This document shows positions 34,701 to 45,356 of a stretch of 64,000 nt of DNA, in pieces. A program made the translations under genes and the position numbers. The DNA is from Proales similis (Eukaryota; Rotifera; Eurotatoria; Ploima; Proalidae), in the NCBI GenBank assembly GCA_019059635.1, contig JAGVRJ010000010.1, forward strand, positions 1,490,501 through 1,554,500, given 5' to 3'. The notes below the pieces were generated by a model. It saw nothing but the letters and a program-made list of their open reading frames with translations. It had not been told where the DNA came from and did no database searches. How positions within the stretch are numbered: position 1 is the stretch's first letter; every line of letters begins with the position of its first letter.

Positions 34701-35753
34701 ATGCTCAAGAACGCGTCCAGTGAATCGGCGATCAGCGCGTTGGCCACCGACGAGCGAAGTCAGTTGGCTCGACTTCAGCTCGAGGCCATACGCATCATGC
34801 AGATCTCGATCGAGAAACTCGTGTCGGCCAACAGTGTAAAAGTGCCGTTCAAACAGGCCAAATGGCGCTCGGCCGACTCATCAGCCGGTGGCAGCATACT
34901 CGTTTACAAAGAGGCCAACCTGCACAAGAATCTGCTCGTCAGCCAAATATTGAACAAGTCAAAATATTTCTACTACCAGAGTATTATCCACAGCATGCGA
35001 GTGTCGCTCGTAGCCAAGCTGAATTACTACTCCACTCTGATTGAGCAAGGAAGCGCACGCGACCAGGTGAGTGGCTACGAGGCGGCCATTGTCAACGACA
35101 TGAAAGAGCTGATCAACAAAACGCTGAGCCACGAGAGTCACGCTCAAACCCAAGTGGCAGCCGGCGACTGTTTCTCCGACCAGCTGGCTGCCGATGACGA
35201 GCAGTCATCCGTGGAGCCCACTCAGCCCCAATCAAGCGAGCAGCTTAGTCGAATTCAGCAGCTAAATGACATGAGGCATTCGCTCTATTCACTATTCGTT
35301 GATCAGAGTGTCCCAGTAAAACGCAAGTTGCAAGAGAGCCAGACGAGTTGCGCATCGCAAATGCCGCCACCAGCGCCCCAGCAGCAGCAGCAGCAGCAGA
35401 AGGATATCGCACAAGAAGAAAAGTTCAAAGCTTGCCATGCAAAGCAGATTTGCTCACCGCATTCCTCTCTCGGTGATCCCAATAAACCCAATGAACGAAC
35501 GATTATAGATGGACACAAGCGTCGACGGGTGGGCAACAACAAGTTGGCCGAAGCGCGGCCCGTTTCAGAGCTGGCCAGCTTTCCACAGCCCTCTCTCATT
35601 TGGACCGACGAGCGTAAAGTAAACAAGGAGACGGGCAAGCGCCTTTCACAACGAAAAAGTGTCAGCGGCAGCGGTGGCGGGCCCAGCTACTTACAACGCA
35701 GTCAAGCCAATCACCCGAACGACAAATTCATCAACATCCAAGTTCTAGTTTAA
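34701..35753 (+). CDS. Immediate early response (IER2/IER5-family-like) protein
   Basis: Single exon, 350 residues from the first in-frame ATG. Residues about 20-90 match the IER signature: LEAIRIMQISIEKLVSAN, then after a short insert GGSILVYKEANLHKNLLVS, compare the vertebrate pattern of a helix followed by GG..LH+.L..S.V...A. It has a poly-Gln run, basic nuclear-localisation stretches (KRRRVGNNK region near 280) and a short hydrophobic C-terminus (FINIQVLV), a place where IER proteins carry a conserved hydrophobic tail. Vertebrate members are serum-induced, bind PP2A and regulate heat-shock and cell-cycle genes. The assignment rests on the N-terminal block only, so medium confidence. An AG-rich splice-acceptor-like site lies just upstream of the ATG. 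Confidence 0.6.
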   Translation: MLKNASSESAISALATDERSQLARLQLEAIRIMQISIEKLVSANSVKVPFKQAKWRSADSSAGGSILVYKEANLHKNLLVSQILNKSKYFYYQSIIHSMRVSLVAKLNYYSTLIEQGSARDQVSGYEAAIVNDMKELINKTLSHESHAQTQVAAGDCFSDQLAADDEQSSVEPTQPQSSEQLSRIQQLNDMRHSLYSLFVDQSVPVKRKLQESQTSCASQMPPPAPQQQQQQQKDIAQEEKFKACHAKQICSPHSSLGDPNKPNERTIIDGHKRRRVGNNKLAEARPVSELASFPQPSLIWTDERKVNKETGKRLSQRKSVSGSGGGPSYLQRSQANHPNDKFINIQVLV

Positions 35754-36419
35754 TCGGCTCTCGGCCGGCTTCCTCTAGTCTCAAATGACTGCCGCTTTAA
35801 CCATCTATCCATCGATCTTATGATCTTGCTTGTCACATTTCAAGCGTTCACTAGACGAGCCGAACCGTAAACAATTATTTTCGACCATTCGATGTTTAAA
35901 ACTGAGATGAGATGTGTTGGCATCCAGCTCACTCCCTTTGAGCTCCTTTTCTGTGAGACTTCTTTCCCTTCTTCTGCCAGTCGTTGCTCGATTCTCCCCG
36001 ATGGAGCCGTTTCAATCAGTCTCAACCAATCTAACCACAAAAGACGCCTCGATCTAAATTCTCTCTTCTTCTGCCTCCTCTTTTTCTCCACCTTTCCGCT
36101 TCTTTCTCTCCGTTGCTCTCTCTCTCTCTCCCTGTCAATCGATCTAATTCTGTCAATCTACCTAATTCACAATTCAATCCCTTGATTTGTTGCGCTCGCA
36201 TTTGCTGATTCACTCCGATTTGAAATTATTGCATTTTGGTTTTTCCGTTTGAAATTGTTGCATTTTCGAACCGTTTTTCGTATTGATTCACAGAGAAGAA
36301 CCAAGAGATAAACCTTGAGCGAATAAATGCTCCGGCCAAAATTCTAAAATTTTTATCAAGTGCTTTATTTCACCGTTTATTTGGTTTGTCGCTCAGCAGA
36401 ATGAGGCAGAGTGAAACGC
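35754..36419. other. Convergent spacer
   Basis: This is the 3' regions of the IER-like gene (+) and the Cys-rich membrane protein (-). It contains a CT-rich tract near 36105-36131, a rightward AATAAA near 36322 and a leftward AATAAA near 36365. Confidence 0.5.
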
Positions 36420-36812
36420 TTAAAAGGATACGCAAGTGTAGCCGTTCCAGTACTTTTGATTGTCACTGCCACAAGTGCATATCTCGTCCTCGCAGACAAG
36501 TCCTTTGGTAAAGTCACAGGGCGCAGACACGCAGTTCTGTAGATGACCAAGGTCTTTGATGGCGATGTAATTTAGCTGCTCAAGACTGAAGAAAACTGCA
36601 AAGCAGACGATGGCCACCAGCAACAGGCACACAGCCACCCCGCCCAAGAACATGGCCAGAGAGAACAGGATTCGCTTTCTCTTTCGGGTCAGGCAGCCAT
36701 CTTGCTTTTGCACTTGGCGCAACACCTCAACGTCGCCATATTTGTACCAGTTGCTGTCGTGAATGATCACAGTCTCTGTTTGCTTTGTGGTCGTTGTTTT
36801 TGCCGTTGCCAT
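36420..36812 (-). CDS. Small single-pass membrane protein with Cys-rich ectodomain
   Basis: Single exon, 130 residues. A Thr-rich cytosolic N-terminus is followed by a basic stretch (CLTRKRKR), one strong membrane segment at about residues 48-73 (ILFSLAMFLGGVAVCLLLVA) and a short ectodomain with six Cys (NCVSAPCDFTKG, VCEDEICTCG, YTC). With no signal peptide and positive residues before the membrane segment, it is probably type II. The Cys spacing resembles an EB or EGF-like module common in invertebrate secreted and membrane proteins. I do not recognise an orthologue and assign no function. The ATG is well defined and a leftward poly(A) signal follows the stop. Confidence 0.7.
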   Translation of the reverse strand: MATAKTTTTKQTETVIIHDSNWYKYGDVEVLRQVQKQDGCLTRKRKRILFSLAMFLGGVAVCLLLVAIVCFAVFFSLEQLNYIAIKDLGHLQNCVSAPCDFTKGLVCEDEICTCGSDNQKYWNGYTCVSF

Positions 36813-37115
36813 CTATTCCTCCAATGCAGTCGGTTGCTTTTCGAAGCGTTTAAATCGAGTAACTTTTAAACTGGCCGACTATGTGCTCTAATCTGCTTGC
36901 AAATCGGCTCTATTGCTTCTTGGACTTAGAAGGCTTCTTGAACGAAGCAGTTCAGCTCGGTGACTGTTTGAATATTAATTTGAAAAAAGGCGGTTTATTG
37001 AATTTCTTCGAAAAGCTCCTTAAATACGTTCTTAATTAAACGCCGGCAAGATTAGAAAGAGTTTAAAGGAGAGGGCGAACAGAGTGAAAACGATCAACGA
37101 GAAAGAAGAGTGGAT
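36813..37115. other. Spacer upstream of the membrane protein gene
   Basis: About 300 bp of promoter for the leftward membrane protein and the 3' region of SPEF1. Nothing else is seen. Confidence 0.4.
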
Positions 37116-37790
37116 CTAGGCACGAAAGGTGTTGTTGCTCTTGCGCATCAAATGACTCGGCTCAGGCGCCGATCCGGTAGGTCTGAACTTTTCAAGCTTG
37201 GAGCTAAGATCGATGATGCGCGCCTCTTTGAGCTCGAGCAGGTGCTCCAGCCGTCTGACTTTGGCCTGTAGGACTTCGATGTACTCGGCTTGCTGCAGCA
37301 CTTCTTGCACTTTCTCCTCGTACTCAATGCGCAGCTGGCCTATTGAGCCCTTGGCCAGATTGCTCGGCGAGTTCATGAGACGCGAGGAGCGCGGTGACCG
37401 ATTCGATTTGGCATTTTCCCGCTTGTTCTCTATCTCGCTCAGCTTCTCCTCGATTTTGTAGCGCAGGTTGTAGAGGAACACTTCAATGTAGCCCGGCTTG
37501 CAGTTGGAAATGTGCTGCGTGATGTTGTTGGGCACATTGAGTCCGAAGCGGTTGAACACTTTTGAGTTGAGTATGCCCCAGTTTGCAAGCTTTTGCTGCA
37601 GATTGTGCGCCGGCGTCAGATTGTGCAGTTCGATATATTGCGGTAGAAAGTGCTTTATGATCTCGCCCACGCAGTAGCCGTCGGAGAAGTCGCGCTCGAT
37701 TCGCTTCTTCTGTCTGCTTATCGGTATCTGGTCGATCCACTCGTAAAGCTCTTCGAGCATCTCGTCGCTGAGCTCCATTTCCCAAGACAT
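37116..37790 (-). CDS. SPEF1: Sperm flagellar protein 1 / CLAMP
   Basis: Single exon, 224 residues. Residues about 5-115 form the divergent calponin-homology domain of the SPEF1 family: LYEWIDQIPISRQKKRIERD, SDGYCVGEIIKHFLPQYIEL, NLQQKLANWGILNSKVF. A linker rich in Ser/Arg follows, then a coiled coil at about 160-205 (leucine heptads, VRRLEHLLELKEARIIDL). By family it binds and bundles microtubules in cilia, flagella and the central pair. The length is near the vertebrate form (236). It is intronless, unlike most neighbours, so an old retrocopy origin is possible but unproved. The ATG gives the conserved start. Confidence 0.92.
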   Translation of the reverse strand: MSWEMELSDEMLEELYEWIDQIPISRQKKRIERDFSDGYCVGEIIKHFLPQYIELHNLTPAHNLQQKLANWGILNSKVFNRFGLNVPNNITQHISNCKPGYIEVFLYNLRYKIEEKLSEIENKRENAKSNRSPRSSRLMNSPSNLAKGSIGQLRIEYEEKVQEVLQQAEYIEVLQAKVRRLEHLLELKEARIIDLSSKLEKFRPTGSAPEPSHLMRKSNNTFRA

Positions 37791-39098
37791 TTTTGCGCCC
37801 CTTCACCTGATTGAATGCCTGATGTAAATGAAAAGTAAATTATTTCAATCGATCGAGCACTGCTGCCTCGTTGAAAGAGTTCAAACTAATAAATCTAAGC
37901 GGCCAAATGAACAATTTAGGAGAAAGTCAATGTCGCCCGAAACATGCAAGCTTGAGCTGCTCTCTCAAAGAGCGACAGAGAACGAGGCCGACAAGTGTGG
38001 AGAGTGAGACAGAATGAGCCATGGAGAGTGAGAGCCGCAGAGCGCGAGATGAATCAAAAGAATTAAACGACAAAAAGAATTTAAGGCTTTGCTGACTTGG
38101 GTAATTGGGCGCACAATAAACACACAAGCAGCAAGCGCTCTTTCATTCGGTTACTACATCTTGCATTATGACGCTATTGACGGCTGGCTAAGTATTGGTT
38201 GCAAAAACCATAGAAATATCAGGAATCGCTCTGCTTGGTTGCTGCCTGCCCGCCCGCCCGGTTTTAAGAGAGCGAAAGACAGAGAGAGAGAGGGAGAGCA
38301 AGAAATGGGGTAAGAGAGTTGACATGGTTGCAAGCACGTTCTCACCATCGCGCCAGGTTTGTTTGCTCGTTGCTATTTGATATTGCAACGGCCCGACCTC
38401 TCCCATTGACGCCCTCGTCTTGAGCACTTTAGATCGCTTAATTCATGTCGATTCAGACTCGCAAGCTAATTAACATGGGCTTGGCTATTTTTAATCTTCT
38501 AGGCCTCGTTCCATCCTGCCCATTTCACCTTCTCCAGAGCCTTTTCTGCTATCTCCATTGCACAACAAGAATAAGGACACAGAATCAAATGAAAGGTGGG
38601 AGACCGAGTCAAACGAGAACAAGAAGCTGCAATTGATTCACATGTACGTTTATTTGTCTGCCTTTTAATGTTTACTTGTTCACTCAAGTTTCTGCTGCTG
38701 CTGCTATTGTTGTTGTTGTTATTACTGTTGTTCATGTCGCTTTTCGTTCAAATAGAATATATTTGGTTTTTAAAACTCAGATAATTTACGGAATGAGAGC
38801 CACAGTCGTCTAGTCATGGCACTGGGTTCAAATCTGGCCGTCTGGCATCCAAGCAAGTGAATTTGTGCGGTGATGAGCGTGTGAGAGGGGCATGGTGGCG
38901 CCGAACAATTACACAATTATGATCACATTTTCACTCCGTTGAAAGGCAGCACGCAAGTGCAATTAAAAGAGGAGCGAGAAAAAGAAGAAATAGAAACGTA
39001 GGTGAATAAGGATGGCCTGGTGCACGTGTTCACCGCCAATCTATCGAACAACAATTGAAAGACAAAGCATACGGTTTATGGTTTAGTCGGCGGACGGC
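37791..39098. other. 1.3-kb spacer
   Basis: Contains GA runs near 38280-38291 and a GTT/GCT trinucleotide run near 38695-38725. A tRNA-like B-box word near 38825 does not fold into a tRNA. No gene was recognised. Confidence 0.5.
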
Positions 39099-40338
39099 CT
39101 ACTCGGCCAATGGTATCTTTTTAATCCAGTCGTGCTCGATTGCCTGTTCGACGCTGATGCGTTGTCTAAAAGGGCTTTGTTTCAATTCTACGCACCAATT
39201 TGATTCAAACGTGGCCGCTTACTTGGGACGGAATCGGAGCAGACTTTCGATAAAATGCTGCGCCTCGTTCGATATACCCTCAAAGTACTCGGGCTCGCAC
39301 TTGAACTGCTTGTCTCTCACGCCCAGTATGTTGGACTCGGTCTCCATGTCCTTTTCGTTGCCGTTGCCGAACGGCGTGCACTCGGTGAGCAGCACGTGTG
39401 TAAGCGCGCCCAGGCTCCACATGTCGGTCGCTTTTGTAAGCGGCTCGTACTCAAGCACCTCGGGCGCTTGATACGCTATTGTGCCCATCATGCCGAATAT
39501 CTGCTTGCCGGGCTGCATTATCTGCGAGAAGCTAAAATCACAAAGTTTCACTCGGATTTGGTCGTGTTTCACGCTGCTCAGACCGTCCTCGTCTAAAGTA
39601 GTTTGATGTCGAGTTGGCTTTAAAGCTGCTAGGCTTTTTCTTTTGCTTAAATTGTCGCGCTTACTTGTCAACGGAGTCATGAGGAGCACGTTGTCCGGCT
39701 GCGGTTGGCGATAATCGCTCGTTAGAACAGGGCAACAAATAAATCGAAAGGCGAGTCACCTTGATGTCCAAATGAAGCACATGCTTAGAGTGCAGGAACT
39801 CGAGCGCTTTGAGAATCTGCTTCACAATAACGCAGGCCTTGTCCTCTTCGAACGCGCCCTCCAAGTCAAGATGAATGTGAAGGTCACGCGCGATCGCACT
39901 GGTCACACATCAGCAAACGGGCTCGACAGGCAGTGAAATTCAGAGCTTGACTACTCACTATTCCAAGATGAGAATGGTCTCGCCGCGAAGATGAAACACA
40001 TCGTAGAGCTGTACAATTGACGAATGAGTCTTGGCGATCGTAAGCGCAGTCACTTCGTTCTCGACTATGTTCAAGTTGAACTTGTTTCTCGATCTGTAGT
40101 TTTTGATCACTTTTGCCGCGTAGCATTTGCGCGTTTTCTTGCAGTAGCATTCTCTTACGGTGGCGTATCTGCCTCTAAATGTCGACAGGCCGTTGGTTAG
40201 AGATCGGCAACAAGCAGCAGAAGCTGCCAAAGCAGCGCTTGTTACTTACTTGCCTATTTCGGTGCCGAATTCGTAGAACTCGTCGAAATTGCTTTGATCG
40301 CTGCTCATCAGCTGATTGAGACCGATCGGATTCATCAT
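39099..40338 (-). CDS. DAPK/DRAK-like serine/threonine kinase, kinase domain only, DFS motif
   Basis: Six exons (40338-40250, 40174-39959, 39898-39760, 39698-39665, 39592-39223, 39165-39099) give 304 residues. Glycine loop IGKGRYATV, catalytic Lys in YAAKVIKNYRSR, alphaC Glu in NIVENEV, catalytic loop HLDIKPDNVLL (HLD in place of HRD, as in the DAPK/DRAK group), then CDFSFSQI where DFG should be, and APE (AYQAPEVLEYEPLTKATDMW). The domain ends at once after HDWIKKIPLAE, with no death domain, ankyrin or calmodulin tail. DAPK/DRAK kinases phosphorylate myosin light chain and promote apoptosis. The Gly-to-Ser change in DFG leaves the Mg-binding Asp, so activity is possible but uncertain. Exon 4 is only 34 nt. 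Confidence 0.85.
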
Positions 40339-42682
40339 TGTTGAATTTTTTGACGGGCCACGAACGCTGAGTAGATCTGGCGCCTTCCTTATCTGGTCAC
40401 TTGGTGTGTGTGTGTGTGTTGGTTTTTTTTAAATTCACTTGAATGCCACTCAAACACCCATCTGCGGTCGTTTTATTATCAGCTTTCTAAGCAGAACAAC
40501 AGCAAATAAAACATTTCGACAAGTTTCTCTTTGTCACACACACACTCATGTAGACTCCACATACGAACAGATGCGGTGGTCGAAACAGAAAAAGAGAGAC
40601 AAGAAGGTTTAGACGCATATATGCGCATATACATGAGCATTAGGGACGAATAAGTGAAAATGGTTGAGTCAAATAGCAAGAGAGAGAGAGAGAGGCCGAG
40701 CGAGGCAAGTTGTGATTGAAACAGAGACAAGGAAAAGGAAGGAGCAGGTTTTCGGGCCGCGACCAAAGTTCCTTTGTTGGAAAAAAAACAAAAAATTTCA
40801 GATCGATTCATTCCTAGTCTCTGATTGCGCATTCAATTTGACTCACGAAACTCAAATGCGCTCGACCGTTCACTGGCTTGCTCTCTCTCTCTCTTTTCTC
40901 GTACGCAAAAAAGCCGAACAAGTGGCCGCAAAATTGAATTTGTTGCATTCGCAAGTGCTTTCGTAAATCGATTAGGTAATTGAGGCTTCAAATAATTTAT
41001 AGATCTAAACAATCCAGACGTGGCACTGCACACAAGAGAGAGAGAGAGGAACGCTCATCCGAAGCGAGAAGCTTGTTCTTTCACTCACCCATTCCCTCGA
41101 TAACTCATTCATTCGCTCTTTCATTCATTTATTCTTGGTCTTGTTGGCTCTTTCTCTCTAGCTTGCTTTGGCCCAGTCTATTTGCCATTCGTAAAATAAG
41201 AATGGAAAAATTTGAAAGAGCGAGAGATGAGGAAGCCAATATGAAATGGGGAATTTATGGTCTCGCGAATAAATATTCGACGACTACCACAACGACGACG
41301 ACGACAACGACCACCACTACCTGCACTGATTTAAATGGGCCACTTTTGAATTTGATTCGTTTGTGTGACAACCACGCACGAGCTAATATTCAATAGAATC
41401 GACTCGGCAGCTGCCCCAAGTCAGTTTGGTTTTGATCTTGCGTGCTGGCCGGCAAATCGCAGCCGGTCTATTTGTGTTCGGCCCATGGTCTATTCAAGCG
41501 AGCAGCTCGCAAATACCTGAATCGCACACAAACAGGTCACGTCTTTGTCAACTCGCGGCTGCCTCGTTAATATTAACCAACCAGTGTGGTGGTGGAACCG
41601 TCTGCCTGTCTGTCCGTCGGTCCGGTAGACTCGGTAAGATTGCAAACACCCGAACGCCGGCAAAAACAATACTCGTTGGTTCGTTCAATGATTGCATTTG
41701 AATAATACTCATCATAATAATTGCTTGAATGAAGGGTCGAACTGCTACCGAGCGCAGAGTGCAAATATGCTTGAGAGGGGAGAAACAGGCAAGCACTTGG
41801 CCTCAGCTGATGGCGGCAGTCAGTCGAGAGAAAACGGACTGCTGCCGCTTCAGTAGTGCCTGGGCTCATTAAAAGACAAAATAAAAACAAAGCAAATTAG
41901 AAAAAGAGGCAAATAAAGAGAGAGAGAGAGGCAGAGGAAAGTGAAAGGGCGAAACAAAACTTAACAAAATGGCCAAGAAGGCAGTAATGAGCGCCCAAGG
42001 CGAAGAGAGATTGGTGCCAGACCGACGCTTTAATCTGCTTCTGGCTTTTAAATCGCTTTACTCAGACCGTTGTCGATTTGCCTGAATAGTAAATAGAGAC
42101 GTCTGGCGAGACTCGGATCGAAACCCAATTAAGACGAATCGCTTAGCGCTCATGAGCACGGCTCTGGAGCGAAAACAACAATAGAACGGGGACACATACA
42201 AACCGAGCGGGACATACAGACCGGCTCTACGGTGTCTCATTGACAAGAATTGAATGAAATGGCCATCGGCAAGTTCACTCTGACGAGTATAAGCCCTGCT
42301 CAAACCCAAGCAAATGTCAACACGCTCATTCATAAGGCGTACTTAACACCTGATTAAAGCGCAGCGCACTTAAAAGGAGTTTATTTAATCCTCATTTTTG
42401 TGTTCACTTGCATTGACACAGGCGCGCTGACGAATAGCTGAACGATCTAATCAACTTGAACGATAAGAGCGGCGCCCAGTCCAACAGACGCAATAAAACT
42501 AATAATTCTCCTTTATTGTGTCCGATAACGTGCAACCGGATGAACAGGCGATTTTAAAATGTGGCCGTGTGCTCGCTCGGAGACATTATTCGAGGCGAGT
42601 TGAAACCGAGCAAACAATAACACACACACACACGGACACACGCGCTCGCGCGCGCGTTTCACAACAAAGCAAAACGAGAGGC
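40339..42682. other. 2.3-kb spacer between divergent genes
   Basis: Low-complexity tracts include TG near 40403-40419, GA near 40678-40694 and 41915-41929, and an ACN run near 41281-41320. A 38-codon frame near 41970 has no support beyond an ATG. No gene was recognised. Confidence 0.5.
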
Positions 42683-43276
42683 ATGGATCACGATGTACCC
42701 ATCGTAAAGGTCAAAAAGGTCCTAAAGTCGATCAAATTCGCGCAAAGCCTCTCATCGCATTACCTCGAGATTGGCGAGCCACAGCAAGATGCGACCGCCC
42801 TGCCGAGCAGTAATTCAAACAAACGCATGCGGCTGAGCGAGGAGGAATGCGAGGTGCGAGACGGTCTTGTAAACGACAAGGAGAACGAGCATCGGCTCGC
42901 TGAACGCGACCACGACCATCAAGACGATGAAAAGACAAGCGAGGCCAAACCGAAGCGCACAGCCAAAAAGAAGTAAGCACCTTTGTAAACACTCTCTTTA
43001 CGTTGCCAGCTTGATCGAGCGACCGTCACGTTTGCTCGGTCCCGCTCTGGCTTGCCTGCTCGCTGACTCGCTCGCTGAACTGCACACGCGCGCACACTTC
43101 GCCCTCATTCTCCCGCGAACTTGCTTCTCGGCTAACTTTCTCTACTCTAAAATAGGGACTGCAATGAGAATTTTGTTCGCGTAAACATGAAAAAGCGCTA
43201 CCAGTCGAAGGCGGGCAGCAAGTTTAGCTTCAAAAAGTACAAATTCAAGCAATGGTCTAAATTTAACAAGAAATGA
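42683..43276 (+). CDS. Small basic protein carrying a RECQL4-type NFVRxNxKK box
   Basis: Two exons (42683-42972, 43156-43276) give about 136 residues. Exon 1 starts MDHDVPIVKVKKVLKSIKF and then is charged, with Glu/Asp and Lys/Arg clusters and a basic end (PKRTAKKK). Exon 2 encodes CNENFVRVNMKKRYQSKAG, then FSFKKYKFKQWSKFNKK and stop. This matches the conserved box just before the helicase domain of RECQL4 (N-F/Y-VR-x-N-M/L-K, then a Lys/Arg- and Trp-rich run). No helicase follows: the stop is followed by an AATAAA near 43371 and 1.2 kb without coding potential. The exon junction is in frame and uses GTAAGC..TAG. It could be a split-off part of RECQL4, a separate nucleic-acid-binding protein, or a short paralogue. 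Confidence 0.7.
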
Positions 43277-44500
43277 GCGGCAAAACGAGCGAAAAGCAAA
43301 ACCTCCAACACGTCAAAAGCATTCAATTCGCATTAATCATTCGCTTGTCTCTAATCTATCTTCTTTGTAAATAAATGAATCTTGTACTTTGAGGTATTTG
43401 AATCTTGAGCCGACTTATTTACTGTCGATCTTTCGTATAGTTTTCGCCTCTTTTGCGTCTCTAAGTTCTATTTTCAGCTCAGCCAGGATGGATGCAAGTA
43501 TTTAAAGGCTGCGCCGGAACCGTTTAAGTCTGCTCGCCTAGACACCCAGTGCCTGTGTGTCTGCGTTGATTGCGATTGCTAAAACGCGCCCTAATTGGTA
43601 CAACATCTTCCAAGTCTTGTGGTTAAGTGCGTATGGGAAAGCGCTTGAATCGATGCAAATAATCGACTCTCAAGAGCTTATTCGTGCTTTTACACAATTT
43701 TAATTGCCTTTTTAGCTGCGCTATTCAATGTTTATCCGACGGCTAATTGCTGTGGGGGATGCATGTGAACCACTGCAATGTTAGATTGAGACATGAATCG
43801 ACGCGTCATGAAGACTCCTACTGGCCTTGTAGGCTCATCAAATTGCTCCTCAATAAACGATCCTGCCGAGCCGAAAGTGTTCGGAATTTCAAATCTCTAC
43901 TTTCCGACCCGATCTTGCCCCCTCTCGCTCTCAGGTCGATGCCTCAAGTTATAATGGGCCTGTAATCTGAGACCGAGCCGATCCAATGTTGCGCCGCTCT
44001 CTCTATCTTACATAATACCGAGTCGGCTTATCGTAGATTATGATCGACTTTTGCACTCGTCGCTGTAAAGTGGCGGCGGCAGCAACACTGGGCGGTGGGT
44101 GGCGCCTCTACTACAAAACATAAAACGATTTAAGGAGAATTTCTGTTCGGCGGCTGCGTTGATTCAATGCGTGCTTGCCAGCTCAGCGCCCGGTCTTGAT
44201 CATTGAAAAGTCAGTTCTCTCATCCGAAGCAGCTCGCCTCTCCCTCACTCTCTCTCTCTCTATCGGCTCTTATTTTTTATAATTTCTGCTCTCATCCTCC
44301 TGCTTCTTGATCTCTTCCCAACTGTATTTGTTTGTTTCTGTTCATTCAATTCGAATAAGATAACACCGAGCCAACGAGGCGCACCAAAATTCACTACAAC
44401 TGACGCATTTAGCTTATTAGCGCCACCTTTCGTATTTAGACTCGAGTAAAATAGAATCGCTGCTGGTTCATATTTGATCAAGAACAAGCTCTGCAACAAA
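43277..44500. other. 1.2-kb spacer
   Basis: Carries the poly(A) signal of the preceding gene near 43371 and a CT run near 44245-44261. No RecQ helicase exon or other gene was recognised in either strand. Confidence 0.5.
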
Positions 44501-45356
44501 ATGATGAATCCGTTGAACATCAAGTGTCGCCGTTGCGGCAAAAGCTTCGATCGCGGCGAGCAAATGTCGCTCTATAAAAACGAATATTTTCACAACCGAT
44601 GTTTTGCGTGCAACTTTTGCGAAGCTTCGCTCGCTGGCCAGGGCTTTTTCACTAAACCGGACGGCTCGTTTCAGTGTCAACGATGCCACGTCTACCACGC
44701 GCCAAAGTGCTTCATTTGCAACGAGGCCATACCGGACGGTGTCAAGTACAACGTTTATCAGGGCAAACACTTTCACAAGACTTGCTTCAAATGCATTAAA
44801 TGGTTCGTGCGAATCTCACTGGCTCTTGAATTTTTCGCTTCTTATTTTTGAACATAGTCATGCGGTGATCCCGGAGGGTCGCAGCTTTCAGGAGGCGCCC
44901 GACGGCTTCATTTGTCTCGACTGCGCCAAAGTGACTAATCAAACACAGAAAGGAACGGTCGCTGCTCGACCACCCACCGACCTTGCCAAACCAGACGCCT
45001 CGCAGGGCTTGCATCCCGTAAGCTGAACGCTCTTCTGCTCGCTTTCAGTATCGTCTGATAAATCTCTCTGCCTCTCTCTCCCTCTACTGGGCGTGCTTTT
45101 CTCTGTCTACCAACAGTCGGGACGTGAGCATGTTTGCGCCAAATGCGTTCGTCCCATACCGCCCAATACGGTCTACGGCATCTACGAAAGCCGACAATAT
45201 CATCAAGAATGTTTTACATGCAACCGGTGCGTAATTTTTCTGAAATTTGCGTTCTCTCAAAGCAACTGATTGGCTGGTTTAAGGTGCTCGAAGAATCTGG
45301 TCAACACAGTTTGCAGACGCCTCGGATCGGCGATTGTTTGCAAGGACTGCTCATAG
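44501..45356 (+). CDS. Three-LIM-domain protein
   Basis: Four exons (44501-44802, 44858-45017, 45117-45226, 45284-45356) give 214 residues. LIM1 is at about 9-63 (CRRCGKSF, HNRCFACNFC, QCQRC), LIM2 at about 71-126 (CFICNEAI, HKTCFKCIKC, CLDC) and LIM3 at about 161-213 (CAKCVRPI, HQECFTCNRC, CKDC), ending within two residues of the last zinc ligand. A 34-residue linker separates LIM2 and LIM3. All zinc-ligand positions are present. LIM domains mediate protein binding in the cytoskeleton or nucleus. The layout could fit an FHL/limpet-like or zyxin-like adaptor, but no non-LIM domain is present to decide. Exon 1 ends before GTTCGT, a weak donor, but the frame through LIM2 requires it. Confidence 0.88.

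Noticed and set aside
38770-38850. tRNA-like B box (GGTTCAAATC)
   Set aside because: Flanking bases do not form the T-arm stem or an acceptor stem, and no A box is spaced correctly.
41970-42084. 38-codon ATG frame in the 2.3-kb spacer
   Set aside because: Too short, no conserved feature, no splice continuation found.
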